Shown piece by piece: positions 18,326 to 26,505 of a stretch of DNA of 64,000 bases. The DNA comes from Mycolicibacterium sp. BiH015 (GTDB lineage Bacteria; Actinomycetota; Actinomycetes; Mycobacteriales; Mycobacteriaceae). Every line of letters begins with the position of its first letter. The stretch's first letter is position 1. The position numbers and the translations under genes were made by a program. The stretch covers positions 236,244 to 300,243 of the forward strand of contig NZ_JAQGCZ010000007.1 of NCBI RefSeq assembly GCF_027706845.1, written 5' to 3'. Below the pieces are notes generated by a model that had not been told where the DNA came from, did not search any database, and saw only the letters and a list, made by a program, of their open reading frames with translations.

Positions 18326-18342
18326 GAGGTCAGGCCGACCTC
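18326..18342. terminator. Short hairpin between convergent genes
   Basis: GAGGTC (18326-18331) and GACCTC (18337-18342) can pair over a five-base loop immediately after the monooxygenase stop and before the convergent methyltransferase gene. There is no U-tract, so termination is only a possibility. Confidence 0.35.
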
Positions 18343-18373
18343 GAGGATGTCGTCACCGAGCAGTGGGCCTCGT

Positions 18374-18985
18374 TCATTTGGGCAGCCTCGCGCTGACCGC
18401 CCACACCGGTCTACGGCCCGCACGCCAGTTCTCAACCTCGACGTCGACCATGCCTGTCGAGCGGCAGAGGGCGGCAAAGGCTTCGGCCTGCTCTGCGGTC
18501 CAGCCGTGGCTTGCGACCCCGGTGGCATCAGGCGGCGACTGACGCTCGACGGCCAGCAGACGTCCGCCGGGCACCAGTACCCGCTGCGCTTCGGCGAGCC
18601 CGGCGGCGACGTCCTGCCAGTGGTGCACGGTGGCCAAGGCCCATACGACGGTCGCGCAGGCGTCGGCGACCGGGAGCGCTTCGGCGCCGCCCGCGGCCCA
18701 GGAGATGCCCGCACGTTTGCGCGTGACGAGCCGCGCGACGCGCAACATCGCCGCCGACGGGTCGACTCCGGTGACCCGAGCGCCCCTGCCGGCAGCCACC
18801 CGCGCGGCGGTGCCGGGACCGCAGCCGACGTCGACGACGTGGTCGGCGGCGCCGATCCCACTGATATCAGCCGCGAGCCTGGCGCCGGCCCGGCCGGTCA
18901 GCAGGAACACCAGTGCGAACAGCGAGCCGGTGACGCCCGAGAAACCGGGGTGATCGGCGTGGTGATTGACGGCGAGATCATTCAT
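18374..18985 (-). CDS. Class I SAM-dependent methyltransferase
   Basis: A 203-residue methyltransferase. Motif I is VVDVGCGPGTAARVAA, the acidic loop is VTGVDPSAAMLRVA, and the later motif is VLVPGGRLLAVE (Methyltransf_11 type). ATG 18985 has AAGG nine bases upstream; GTG 18991 is too close to it. It is divergent from a MerR gene, with a dyad between them, so it is probably that regulator's target. Substrate unknown. Confidence 0.82.
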   Translation of the reverse strand: MNDLAVNHHADHPGFSGVTGSLFALVFLLTGRAGARLAADISGIGAADHVVDVGCGPGTAARVAAGRGARVTGVDPSAAMLRVARLVTRKRAGISWAAGGAEALPVADACATVVWALATVHHWQDVAAGLAEAQRVLVPGGRLLAVERQSPPDATGVASHGWTAEQAEAFAALCRSTGMVDVEVENWRAGRRPVWAVSARLPK

Positions 18986-19002
18986 GGGCACGACCTTGCC
19001 GG

Positions 19003-19018
19003 TTCAAGGTGGGTTGAA
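19003..19018. promoter_or_regulatory. Dyad between methyltransferase and merR
   Basis: TTCAAGGTGGGTTGAA is a 16-bp dyad (TTCAA, six-base spacer, TTGAA) centred in the 46-bp divergent gap. On the minus strand TTGACT at 19022-19017 could be a -35 with the dyad in an elongated spacer, the usual MerR operator layout. Target of the adjacent MerR protein by inference. Confidence 0.5.
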
Positions 19019-19031
19019 GTCAAATGGCGGA

Positions 19032-19463
19032 ATGGACCTGATCCCGATTGGCGAGGCCGCGGCCCGACTGCAGATGTCGGCCTCGGCGTTGCGGTACTAC
19101 GACGAGCAGGGACTGGTCAGACCGAGGTCGAGGGTGTCCGGCCGCCGGATGTATGGGCGGGAAGAACTGCGCCGCTTGGCATTTTTGAAGATCGTGCATC
19201 GGCTGGGGGTGCCGCTGCAGACGGCCGCGGCGGTCCTCGATGCGCCGGGCGGACAGTGGCGCGGAAGCGTTCGCGAACAGATCGCGGAGCTGGACAGGGT
19301 CATCAAGCAGGCCAGGGCGGCCCAACAGTTCCTCACCCACGCGCTGAACTGCCCGACCGAGCATCCGGCGAGCGAGTGCCCGACCATGACGGGTGCGCTG
19401 GATCGTCTGGTCGCGGGAATGTCGTTGGAGGACCTGGCTGCAGAGCAGTCGAACGGGGGCTGA
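19032..19463 (+). CDS. MerR-family transcriptional regulator
   Basis: A 143-residue MerR protein. The winged helix (IGEAAARLQMSASALRYYDEQGLVRPRSRVSGRRMY) is followed by the long dimerisation helix (EQIAELDRVIKQARAAQQFL) and a C-terminal tail with two Cys (LNCPTEHPASECPTM). The Cys pair could sense a metal or thiol-reactive compound, but they do not match SoxR or ZntR spacing. Divergently arranged with a methyltransferase gene. Confidence 0.87.
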   Translation: MDLIPIGEAAARLQMSASALRYYDEQGLVRPRSRVSGRRMYGREELRRLAFLKIVHRLGVPLQTAAAVLDAPGGQWRGSVREQIAELDRVIKQARAAQQFLTHALNCPTEHPASECPTMTGALDRLVAGMSLEDLAAEQSNGG

Positions 19464-19481
19464 CGCTCGGGCGCGGCGAAC

Positions 19482-19532
19482 GCGCGCATCTGCACACGAC
19501 ACACCGGGGGAGATGTGTGCAGACACGCGCGC
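19482..19532. repeat. REP-like palindrome
   Basis: Left arm GCGCGCATCTGCACAC (19482-19497) pairs with right arm GTGTGCAGACACGCGCGC (19515-19532), differing only by a two-base bulge, around a 17-base loop. It lies in non-coding DNA downstream of merR, next to a gene scar. It could serve as a terminator, but the long GC-rich stem and intergenic site resemble repetitive extragenic palindromes of mycobacteria. Confidence 0.6.
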
Positions 19533-19552
19533 TCGCGGTGCGGGGTGACGAA

Positions 19553-19620
19553 TCAGTCGGCGGCCGAGGCACTTCCGAGGAGATCACGCACCCGGTTGGC
19601 GAGATAGACCGCCTCGGCGA
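19553..19620 (-). pseudogene. 3' remnant of an unidentified gene
   Basis: Reading leftwards, the strand encodes VAEAVYLANRVRDLLGSASA, then AD and a TGA at 19555-19553. It has no start codon or 5' part and abuts a second remnant on the other strand. Base composition and the coherent reading suggest true coding ancestry, but the family is not recognised. Confidence 0.45.
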
Positions 19621-19745
19621 CCGCGGGTTACGGCGACGACGTCGAAGTCGAGATCCTCAACGAAAACGTTTGGGCCACAGACGGTCTGGAAGTCCTGGAA
19701 ACGATGAAAGAGCGCTACCGCGAGCTGATCCTGTCGGCGCTCTAG
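19608..19745 (+). pseudogene. 3' remnant of a second, oppositely oriented gene
   Basis: An open frame with no start encodes GYGDDVEVEILNENVWATDG, then LEVLETMKERYRELILSAL, ending at TAG 19743-19745. The frame is closed by a stop at 19605. The coherent, charged helical sequence looks like the C-terminus of a real protein whose 5' part was lost, along with that of the divergent neighbour. Family not identified. Its stop overlaps the echA stop in a shared CTAG. Confidence 0.5.
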
Positions 19746-20503
19746 CGCACCTGGGACCGGCCCCTCTCGATCACACCGCTGCGGCTTGCGGCAATGTCAT
19801 CGCCGGTCGCGCTCTTCATCCACTCGCGGGCGGCGGCGGCCTCCTGCCACAGCGCGCCGCCGTTCTGGCCGTCGTCGATGGCGTGGTAGGAGGCGAGCAG
19901 CGCGCGCACCGCCTTCTGGTTGTTTCCGACGATCGACGTGGCGACCTGACGAGCGGTGTCGAGAAGCTCGCCGTGCGGAACCACCTGGGTGACGAGCCCG
20001 CAGCGCAGCGCCTCCTCCGCAGAGAGGTAGTCGCCGGTCATGCTCATCCGGCGGGCCATGCCGACGCCGACCTTCTGCGGCAGGCGCACCGACAGACCCC
20101 ACGTCGGTAGCAGCCCGACCCGGGCGTGGGTGTCGGCGAACCGGGCCTGGTCGGACGCGATCAAGATGTCGCAGTACAGCGCGATCTCGAGACCGCCGGT
20201 GACCGCGGCGCCGTTGATGGCCCCGATGACGGGCTTCGACATTGGCGGCCACTTCGGCGAGATGTCGGGCAGGTCCGTGGTGTCGCCGAGTTCCTTGAGG
20301 TCGAGGCCCGCGCAGAACACCGGGTCCGCTCCGGTGAGGATGACGACGTCGACGTCGTCGTCGGCCTGCGCGTCCCGCAGCGCCGCGAACAGGCTCGTGC
20401 GCAGGGCCGAGGACAGCGCGTTGCGCGAACCGGGCCGGTTCAGCGTCAAGGTGCGGATGCGGTCGCGGGTGTCGATCAGCAGGACGTCGTCTCCGGAGCT
20501 CAT
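19742..20503 (-). CDS. Enoyl-CoA hydratase/isomerase family protein
   Basis: A 253-residue crotonase-fold protein (EchA type). The oxyanion-hole segments are AGLDLKELG and NGAAVTGGLEIALYCD, which also holds the first catalytic Glu. The position of the second Glu of classical hydratases appears to be His (ARFADTHARVGLLP), so plain hydratase activity is uncertain. ATG 20503 is chosen; ten more residues are possible upstream. Divergent from the DUF2277 gene, with a shared operator-like palindrome. Confidence 0.85.
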   Translation of the reverse strand: MSSGDDVLLIDTRDRIRTLTLNRPGSRNALSSALRTSLFAALRDAQADDDVDVVILTGADPVFCAGLDLKELGDTTDLPDISPKWPPMSKPVIGAINGAAVTGGLEIALYCDILIASDQARFADTHARVGLLPTWGLSVRLPQKVGVGMARRMSMTGDYLSAEEALRCGLVTQVVPHGELLDTARQVATSIVGNNQKAVRALLASYHAIDDGQNGGALWQEAAAAREWMKSATGDDIAASRSGVIERGRSQVR

Positions 20504-20515
20504 CCGCTCACCGTA

Positions 20516-20529
20516 TCGACACGTGTCAA
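20516..20529. promoter_or_regulatory. TTGACAC-type palindrome upstream of echA
   Basis: On the minus strand the site reads TTGACACGTGTCGA. It contains the perfect GACACGTGTC dyad and matches 12 of 14 positions of the palindrome at 61313-61326. It lies between the divergent echA and DUF2277 starts, so it is a candidate site for a TetR-type repressor encoded elsewhere. Confidence 0.5.
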
Positions 20530-20547
20530 GCACCTATCGTGGAGGTC

Positions 20548-20814
20548 ATGTGCCGAAACATCACGGAGTTGCGGGGGCTTGAGCCGGCTGCCACCGGCGA
20601 GGAGATCGAGGCCGCGGCTCGTCAGTACGTGCGCAAGGTCAGCGGGATCACCAGGCCGTCGGGCGCCAACGCCGAAGCGTTCGAGCTCGCGGTCGCCGAG
20701 GTGACCCGAACCACGCAGCAGCTGCTGGCCGGACTGCAACCCCGCAAACAGCCGCCGAAAACTGTTCCGCCGCTGCGGCGTCCCGAAGTCCGCGCGCGCC
20801 TCAACCTGAAGTGA
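20548..20814 (+). CDS. DUF2277 family protein
   Basis: An 88-residue protein beginning MCRNITELRGLEPAATGEEI and containing QYVRKVSGITRPSGANAEAF, which is the DUF2277 signature. The ATG at 20548 keeps the conserved MCRNI start, with GGAGG a few bases upstream; the GTG at 20539 would add three residues. The family is small, cytosolic and uncharacterised. It overlaps the DUF1802 gene by four bases. Confidence 0.85.
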   Translation: MCRNITELRGLEPAATGEEIEAAARQYVRKVSGITRPSGANAEAFELAVAEVTRTTQQLLAGLQPRKQPPKTVPPLRRPEVRARLNLK

Positions 20815-21371
20815 CGCATCCCGCACTCAAGGAGTGGGGCGCGGCGGTGCACGCGCTTCTCGACGGCAGGCAGACCGTGCTGTTGCGCAAAGGCGGCATC
20901 CACGAGAAACGCTTCGAGATGGCTCCCGAAGTGGCGCGGTCGCGGTTTCTGTTGTTCCCGACCGTCGCCCACAGTCATGCCGAAAGGGTGAGACCCGAGC
21001 ATCGCGACCTGCTGAACGCCGCCGCCTCCGACAGCACCGAGGACGCGGTCGTCGTGCGGGCCGGCGCGCGGGTGGTTGCCGCCATCGCCGTCGAACGCCC
21101 TGAAGGGCTGGCTGAGATCTCGCCGCTGCACATCTGGACCGAGCGGTCAGTCCAGGAGGACCGGCTCGACTTCCGGCCGCGGCACCGGCTGACCGTGCTG
21201 GTCGTCTCGTCGGCCCGGCTGACCAGCCCCGTGCGGCTGCAGCGCGTTCCCGAATACCGCGGATGCTCAAGCTGGGTACAGCTGCCGGTGAACCCGGCCT
21301 GGGAAGCGCCGGTGCATGACGATGCGGCGCTGGACGCGATTGCTCGACAGGTCAGGGATTCAGTCGGCTGA
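20811..21371 (+). CDS. DUF1802 family protein
   Basis: A 186-residue DUF1802 protein (LKEWGAAVHALLDGRQTVLLRKGGIHE and FLLFPTVAHSH are diagnostic). GTG 20811 overlaps the stop of the DUF2277 gene (GTGA), so the two are coupled. No enzymatic role is known. The 3' end overlaps the convergent hydrolase gene by 12 bp. Confidence 0.83.
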   Translation: MTHPALKEWGAAVHALLDGRQTVLLRKGGIHEKRFEMAPEVARSRFLLFPTVAHSHAERVRPEHRDLLNAAASDSTEDAVVVRAGARVVAAIAVERPEGLAEISPLHIWTERSVQEDRLDFRPRHRLTVLVVSSARLTSPVRLQRVPEYRGCSSWVQLPVNPAWEAPVHDDAALDAIARQVRDSVG

Positions 21372-22973
21372 CACAGGAAGCGTCAGCCTGGTTGCCTCGC
21401 AAAGATTCACGGTGTGCCGCGCCGTCGCGAATGCCGTTGCCTTGGAGGAGGGTTCGCCTGTGCCCCGATTCCGGAGGAACCGCGGATGGGAGCCGCCCGC
21501 GACCAGGACCCGGATCCGGGAGCCGGCGGGGAATGTCCACGCGAGGGCGTCCAACTCGATACGCACCGTGGCCGACGGTGCGCCGGCCAGGTAGCCGTCG
21601 CTGACGTTGCGTGAGCCGCCGTGCGGGTCGACCTGACTGATCCGGACGAACAGATCGTTGTACGGGTTAGGGCAGATGTGCGCCAGATGAACCTCAGGCG
21701 TGCCGATCACCTGAAGGTCGGTGGGCAGCGGATCACTCGTGAATGTCAGCGTGTCGGCGCGGCGCGCCAGGACGGTGTCGTCACGGTAGCCGCCCGCGGG
21801 GGACAGGAGCCGTCCGCCGACAGTCGGGGTCGGGTCGGCAGGGTTGTAGACGAACGTCTCCGACTGGCTGAAATCTGTTGCAGAGAAACGCAACCGGCCA
21901 CCGGGCGAGGGAAAGAGGACGAAGTCTTTGGCTGCGGGCGGCCACTCGGGCAGGTCGCGCCAGCCGACACCGTTGACGTGGATGCGCACAGGCGCGGTCC
22001 TCGTTGTGGACGCGCCGCCGAGGTGGGTGCCGAGCCGGTCGAGAGTCTCGCGGAGCACCGTCGGGGCGGCCTTGGTCATCATCTGGCCATGGGTCCACGG
22101 CCCCACGGTGAGCCCCGCGGTGACGCCGCGATCGCGCAGCTTCCCGTATTGCTGAAGTGTCTGTTCCAGGAACAGGTCCTGCCAGCCGGTGAGGAACAGC
22201 ACGGGCACTTCGCTGCCGGCCAATACGTCGCCGAAGCGCAGGCCCGTCCAGAACGGATCTTCGGGATCGGGATGGTCGAGCCACGTCTCGAACCACGGCG
22301 CACCTGCGCCGAGCAGCGCTCGGCTGGAAGCCCCGAGCGGGGAACCGAGCGACGCGCGGGTCACCAACCGCTGTGCGCGTGCCTGCCGCAGCAGCAGCCC
22401 GAGCCGGTTCGGGTTCTCCTGACGCGAAACGAGGTCGCTCCAGCCGAGGAAGTCGTTCAGCGCGAACGAACCTGTGCCCCAGCGTGGTCCGCTGACATCA
22501 TGGGGTCCGACCGTGATGACGGAGGCTTTCAGCTCCGGTGGCGGATCGGCGAGCAGCGCCCACTGCGTCCAGCCGAGATAGGACAGCCCGATCGTCGCGA
22601 ACGTCCCGGTGAACCACGGCTGGTCGCGCATCCACGCCACGGTGTCGGCACCGTCGGCGACCTCGTTGACGAACGGATCGAAGACACCCCCGGAACCGAA
22701 TGTGCCGCGCACACTCTGGAACACCACGTGGTAACCGCGTGCTGCGTACACCGCGCCGAAAAGGCCGGAGAACGGCCAGCCTCGGCCGTAGGGGGCCCGC
22801 ACCAGCAACGTGCCTGCGGGCGTTTCCGTCTGCGGGGCATAGTGGTCGGCGATCAGGTCGACGCCGTCGCGCATCGGCACCCGCACGTGGCGGTCGACGG
22901 CGAACTCGGTAATCGGCGGCGGCAGCCGCAGCACGTTGCTGAGCCTCACCATGGCAGCCTGCTGGAGCGTCAC
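21360..22973 (-). CDS. CocE/NonD family hydrolase (X-Pro dipeptidyl-peptidase fold)
   Basis: A 537-residue serine hydrolase. The S15 alpha/beta-hydrolase part has VPMRDGVDLIADHYAP at the N-terminus, the nucleophile elbow IGLSYLGWTQWALL and the catalytic His region VGPWTHGQM. A jelly-roll C-terminal domain begins near FVYNPADPTPTVGG. Similar to M. tuberculosis Rv2800 by position and type. It probably cleaves esters or amides; no signal peptide is seen. It runs codirectionally with the secreted-protein gene at 23015. Confidence 0.87.
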   Translation of the reverse strand: MTLQQAAMVRLSNVLRLPPPITEFAVDRHVRVPMRDGVDLIADHYAPQTETPAGTLLVRAPYGRGWPFSGLFGAVYAARGYHVVFQSVRGTFGSGGVFDPFVNEVADGADTVAWMRDQPWFTGTFATIGLSYLGWTQWALLADPPPELKASVITVGPHDVSGPRWGTGSFALNDFLGWSDLVSRQENPNRLGLLLRQARAQRLVTRASLGSPLGASSRALLGAGAPWFETWLDHPDPEDPFWTGLRFGDVLAGSEVPVLFLTGWQDLFLEQTLQQYGKLRDRGVTAGLTVGPWTHGQMMTKAAPTVLRETLDRLGTHLGGASTTRTAPVRIHVNGVGWRDLPEWPPAAKDFVLFPSPGGRLRFSATDFSQSETFVYNPADPTPTVGGRLLSPAGGYRDDTVLARRADTLTFTSDPLPTDLQVIGTPEVHLAHICPNPYNDLFVRISQVDPHGGSRNVSDGYLAGAPSATVRIELDALAWTFPAGSRIRVLVAGGSHPRFLRNRGTGEPSSKATAFATARHTVNLCEATRLTLPVSAD

Positions 22974-23014
22974 CCCACGAGGCTACGCAACGCCCGGTGG
23001 CCCGCTAACAGCCG

Positions 23015-23599
23015 CTAATAGATGTAGAACGGGCTGAGCTCATGGGCGCGCTGCAGGTTGGTCTGGATGCAGTCGGGGTCGGGGTTGGAGTAGATCGGGG
23101 AGTAGAACAGCGATTGCTGGATCACCCCGTAGCTCGTCTTGAACGCCACCATGCAGGTGATCCACCAGCGGTTGTTCCAGTCGGTGGGCTTCATGATCCA
23201 GTACTGGGCGGCGCGGTGACCGTTGATGTCCAATTCCACGGCGTCCGGTGGCAGCGTCTGCTCGTAGGTCCGCCATACGAATGCCTCGACGGCCATCTGG
23301 TAGTTCCCGGCGTCATATTTGCAGCGCAGGCTGTCCTCGGCGGTGGGTGGGGTGAAGGCCAGTCCGATCCGCTGGACGACGTCGAGCGGGATGTCGCGGC
23401 ACGGGTCGAACGGATCAGGGTCCGTGAGCTCGATCACCGGCGACTTGATCGTCGTCGTCGCGTTCGGCAGGGGCGCGAACGTGGACCGGAGGTCGACGCT
23501 GCCGGTCGCCGCGGGGCCGACAGGGTTGGCCTGCCAGACCACGACCACCGCTGCGACCAGCGCGCACAGCGCCGAGAACAGTCGCAGCTTGGCGACCAT
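23015..23599 (-). CDS. DUF3558-like secreted/membrane-anchored protein
   Basis: A 194-residue protein whose ATG at 23599 follows GAGGGGG with good spacing. MVAKLRLFSALCALVAAVVV is an uncleaved or signal-type anchor, followed by an extracytoplasmic domain with a Cys at DPFDPCRDIP and further Cys at LRCKYD, WWITCM and DPDCIQ, suggesting two disulfides. The layout resembles DUF3558 proteins, common in mycobacterial envelopes; assignment is moderate. Confidence 0.7.
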   Translation of the reverse strand: MVAKLRLFSALCALVAAVVVVWQANPVGPAATGSVDLRSTFAPLPNATTTIKSPVIELTDPDPFDPCRDIPLDVVQRIGLAFTPPTAEDSLRCKYDAGNYQMAVEAFVWRTYEQTLPPDAVELDINGHRAAQYWIMKPTDWNNRWWITCMVAFKTSYGVIQQSLFYSPIYSNPDPDCIQTNLQRAHELSPFYIY

Positions 23600-23690
23600 C
23601 GTGAACCCCCTCGGGTGCCGGTTGTTGTGGTCGGACACACAACGTGTCCCGGGAGTGTATCGGGCCGTGCAGGGCCGCCGGGCGGGAACT

Positions 23691-23704
23691 TAGAACCTGT
23701 TCTA
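23691..23704. promoter_or_regulatory. KstR-type operator
   Basis: TAGAACCTGTTCTA matches the published KstR consensus TnnAACnnGTTnnA at every defined position. KstR is the TetR repressor of cholesterol catabolism in mycobacteria. The site lies in the divergent gap between the DUF3558-like gene (start 23599) and the metallophosphoesterase gene (start 23752). Confidence 0.65.
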
Positions 23705-23751
23705 GTTGCCACCGGGTGGCCGGCCCATGTCCAGCAGTAGGCTGACGGGTT

Positions 23752-24699
23752 GTGACCACTGACGAACGGCGCCCGACGTTGTGGGCGGTCAGTGACCTGC
23801 ATACCGGGCACACCGGCAACAAGCCGGTCACCGAGTCGCTGCATCCGGCCTCGCCCGACGACTGGCTGATCGTCGCCGGTGACGTCGCCGAGCGCACCGA
23901 CGAGATCCGGTGGGCACTGGATCTGCTGCGTAAACGCTTCGCCAAGGTGATCTGGATCCCGGGCAACCACGAGCTGTGGACCACCCAACGCGACCCGATG
24001 CAGATCTTCGGCAAGGCGCGCTACGACTACCTCGTCAACATGTGCGACGAGATGGGCATCATCACCCCCGAGCATCCCTATCCGGTGTGGACCGAAGAGG
24101 GCGGGCCCGCGACGATCGTCCCGATGTTCCTGCTCTACGACTACTCCTTCCTGCCCCAGGGCGCGGGAACCAAGGCCGAGGGCCTGGCGATCGCCAAGGA
24201 GAAGAACATCGTCGGCACCGACGAGTACCTGCTCTCGGCGGAGCCGTACTCGACGCGCGATGCGTGGTGCCGCGACCGCGTGAACTACACCCGCAAGCGG
24301 CTCGAGGATCTCGACTGGATGATGCCGACCGTCCAGGTCAATCACTTCCCGATGGTGCGCGAACCCTGCGATGCGATGTTCTATCCCGAGTTCTCGCTGT
24401 GGTGCGGCACCACCGCCACCGCCGATTGGCACACTCGCTACAACGCGATCTGCTCGGTGTACGGCCACCTGCATATCCCGCGCACCACGTGGTACGACGG
24501 CGTGCGGTTCGAAGAAGTCTCCGTCGGCTATCCGCGAGAGTGGCGGCGCCGCAGGCCTTACCGCTGGCTGCGTCAGATTCTGCCCGACCCGAAGTACGCG
24601 CCCGGTTACCTCAACGAGTTCGGGGGTCACTTCCAGATCACCCAGGAGATGCGCGAGAACGCGGCGAAGATGCAGCAGCGGATCAAGGACCGGGCGTGA
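23752..24699 (+). CDS. Metallophosphoesterase (Rv2795c-like)
   Basis: A 315-residue calcineurin-like phosphoesterase with the metal motifs SDLHTGH, GDVAE, GNHE, NHFP and YGHLH in order. The GTG at 23752 lies eight bases after TAGGCT (23738-23743), a plausible -10, so the mRNA may be nearly leaderless. It precedes pptT with a GTGA overlap, the same order as Rv2795c-pptT in M. tuberculosis, where the pair is linked to phosphopantetheinyl turnover on acyl carrier proteins. Confidence 0.9.
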   Translation: MTTDERRPTLWAVSDLHTGHTGNKPVTESLHPASPDDWLIVAGDVAERTDEIRWALDLLRKRFAKVIWIPGNHELWTTQRDPMQIFGKARYDYLVNMCDEMGIITPEHPYPVWTEEGGPATIVPMFLLYDYSFLPQGAGTKAEGLAIAKEKNIVGTDEYLLSAEPYSTRDAWCRDRVNYTRKRLEDLDWMMPTVQVNHFPMVREPCDAMFYPEFSLWCGTTATADWHTRYNAICSVYGHLHIPRTTWYDGVRFEEVSVGYPREWRRRRPYRWLRQILPDPKYAPGYLNEFGGHFQITQEMRENAAKMQQRIKDRA

Positions 24700-25382
24700 T
24701 CGCAGCACCCCTGCTCGCCGGAGTGCTGCCCGGCGGCGTCGGCGCCTTGGCCGCCGCCGAGCTGTACTCGGACCCGAGGGAGCTCGCCCCTCTGCCCGAG
24801 GAGGAGCCGCTGATCGCCAAGTCGGTGGCCAAGCGGCGCAACGAATTCATCACCGTCCGCTACTGCGCGCGTCAGGCGCTCGTCGACCTGGGCATGGAGC
24901 CTGTGCCGATCCTCAAGGGAGACAAGGGCGAACCGTGCTGGCCCGACGGCGTCGTCGGCAGCCTCACCCACTGCGAGGGCTTCCGGGGCGCGGCGATCGG
25001 CCTACGCGCGCAGGTGCGTTCGCTGGGCATCGACGCCGAACCGCACGACGTGCTTCCCAACGGTGTCCTCGACGCGATCAGCCTGCCCATCGAACGACAC
25101 GAACTCGGCGCGATGCCCGGCGGGGTGCACTGGGACCGAGTGTTGTTCTGCGCCAAGGAGGCGACCTACAAAGCGTGGTATCCGCTGACGCATCGGTGGC
25201 TGGGCTTCGAGGACGCGCACATCACCTTTGACGTCGACAGTTCGGACAGCACGGGCCAGAGCGGCACGTTCACCTCGCGGATCCTGATCGATCCGGCCGC
25301 CGAAGCCGGGCCGCCCCTGACTTCACTGTCGGGTCGTTGGTCGGTGCGCAACGGAATCGCCCTGACCGCAATCGTGCTGTGA
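24696..25382 (+). CDS. pptT: 4'-phosphopantetheinyl transferase PptT
   Basis: A 228-residue Sfp-type transferase that activates acyl- and peptidyl-carrier domains of polyketide and siderophore synthases. Signatures are GIDAEPHDVL (Mg-binding, about residue 111) and FCAKEATYKAWYP (about 152-164). The GTG start overlaps the phosphoesterase stop and the 3' end overlaps truB, so three genes are coupled. Length and neighbours match mycobacterial PptT. Confidence 0.95.
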   Translation: MIAAPLLAGVLPGGVGALAAAELYSDPRELAPLPEEEPLIAKSVAKRRNEFITVRYCARQALVDLGMEPVPILKGDKGEPCWPDGVVGSLTHCEGFRGAAIGLRAQVRSLGIDAEPHDVLPNGVLDAISLPIERHELGAMPGGVHWDRVLFCAKEATYKAWYPLTHRWLGFEDAHITFDVDSSDSTGQSGTFTSRILIDPAAEAGPPLTSLSGRWSVRNGIALTAIVL

Positions 25383-26287
25383 CGCCGGACGCGCGCACGA
25401 CGAGCCATCCGGCCCCCGGCATCGTCGTCGTCGACAAACCCGGCGGCATGACGAGCCACGATGTCGTCGGCCGCTGCCGCCGCCTGTTCGGTACCCGCAA
25501 GGTGGGGCATGCCGGCACCCTGGACCCGATGGCGACCGGTGTGCTGGTGGTCGGGATCGAACGCGCCACCAAGATCCTGGGTCTGCTGACGGCCACGGAC
25601 AAGTCGTATGAGGCGACGATTCGGCTGGGTCAGACGACCTCCACCGAGGACGCCGAAGGCCAACTGCTGCAGCAGGCTTCGGCGGCTCATGTCACTGTCG
25701 AGCAGATCGACGCGGCCATCGCGCCGCTGCGAGGGCCGATCCAGCAGGTGCCGTCAGCGGTAAGTGCGATCAAGGTCGACGGCAAGCGCGCCTACCAGAT
25801 GGCACGCGAAGGCCGTGCCGTGGAGTTGCCCGCCCGTCCTGTGCGTATCGACCGGTTCGACGTCCTTGCCGTCCGGCATACCGGCGATCTCCTCGATGTC
25901 GACGTGGTCGTGGACTGTTCGAGCGGCACCTATATCCGGGCGCTGGCACGCGATGTGGGGGCCGCCCTCGGCGTCGGCGGCCACCTCACCGCGCTGCGGC
26001 GCACCCGCGTCGGGGGGTTCGGGCTCGGGCAGGCCCGCACGCTCGACGAGCTGGCCGATGACGCCCGACTCAGCTACACGCTGGACGAGGCGTGCCTGCA
26101 GGCGTTTCCGCGCCGCGACCTCAGCGAGGCGGAGGTCGTCGACGTGAGCCACGGGCGTCACGTGCCGCCCGCCGGAATCGACGGTGTGTACGCCGCAACG
26201 GCACCGGACGGACGGGTGATGGCACTGCTGGAGGACGCCGGCTCGCGGACGAAGTCGGTCGTCGTGATCCGCCCGGCCACGCTCTGA
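25379..26287 (+). CDS. truB: tRNA pseudouridine-55 synthase
   Basis: A 302-residue TruB making pseudouridine 55 in the T-loop of tRNAs. The catalytic Asp lies in GHAGTLDPMATGVL (about residue 48), preceded by VVDKPGGMTSHDVV and followed by AIKVDGKRAYQMAREGR. The C-terminal domain is reduced to a short PUA-like tail. GTG 25379 overlaps the pptT stop. Confidence 0.96.
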   Translation: MTPDARTTSHPAPGIVVVDKPGGMTSHDVVGRCRRLFGTRKVGHAGTLDPMATGVLVVGIERATKILGLLTATDKSYEATIRLGQTTSTEDAEGQLLQQASAAHVTVEQIDAAIAPLRGPIQQVPSAVSAIKVDGKRAYQMAREGRAVELPARPVRIDRFDVLAVRHTGDLLDVDVVVDCSSGTYIRALARDVGAALGVGGHLTALRRTRVGGFGLGQARTLDELADDARLSYTLDEACLQAFPRRDLSEAEVVDVSHGRHVPPAGIDGVYAATAPDGRVMALLEDAGSRTKSVVVIRPATL

Positions 26288-26310
26288 GTCGACGCGGTAG
26301 AACTTCGGGC

Positions 26311-26502
26311 ATGAGAGACAACATCCTCTACTCGCCCGAGACCAGCGCCCTGCTGTTGGCGATGACCGCGCTGCAAACCGTTCGGGGCGTGCCCGCGCGC
26401 GAGGCCCTCGACCGTGCCTACGACATCTGGGACGCGCACGAAGCCCGCTCCTGGGAGGCTTCCGAGCTGACCGCGCTCGTCGACCATCTCAGCGGGAGCT
26501 GA
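26311..26502 (+). CDS. Small hypothetical protein
   Basis: A 63-residue frame starting ATG, 23 bases after truB, with no strong SD (GGTAGAA). The sequence MRDNILYSPETSALLLAMTA is followed by two amphipathic helices, EALDRAYDIWDAHEARSW and ELTALVDHLSGS. It has no Cys and no membrane segment. Codon use is like that of its neighbours, so it is probably a real gene; function unknown. Confidence 0.5.
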   Translation: MRDNILYSPETSALLLAMTALQTVRGVPAREALDRAYDIWDAHEARSWEASELTALVDHLSGS

Positions 26503-26505
26503 CTC

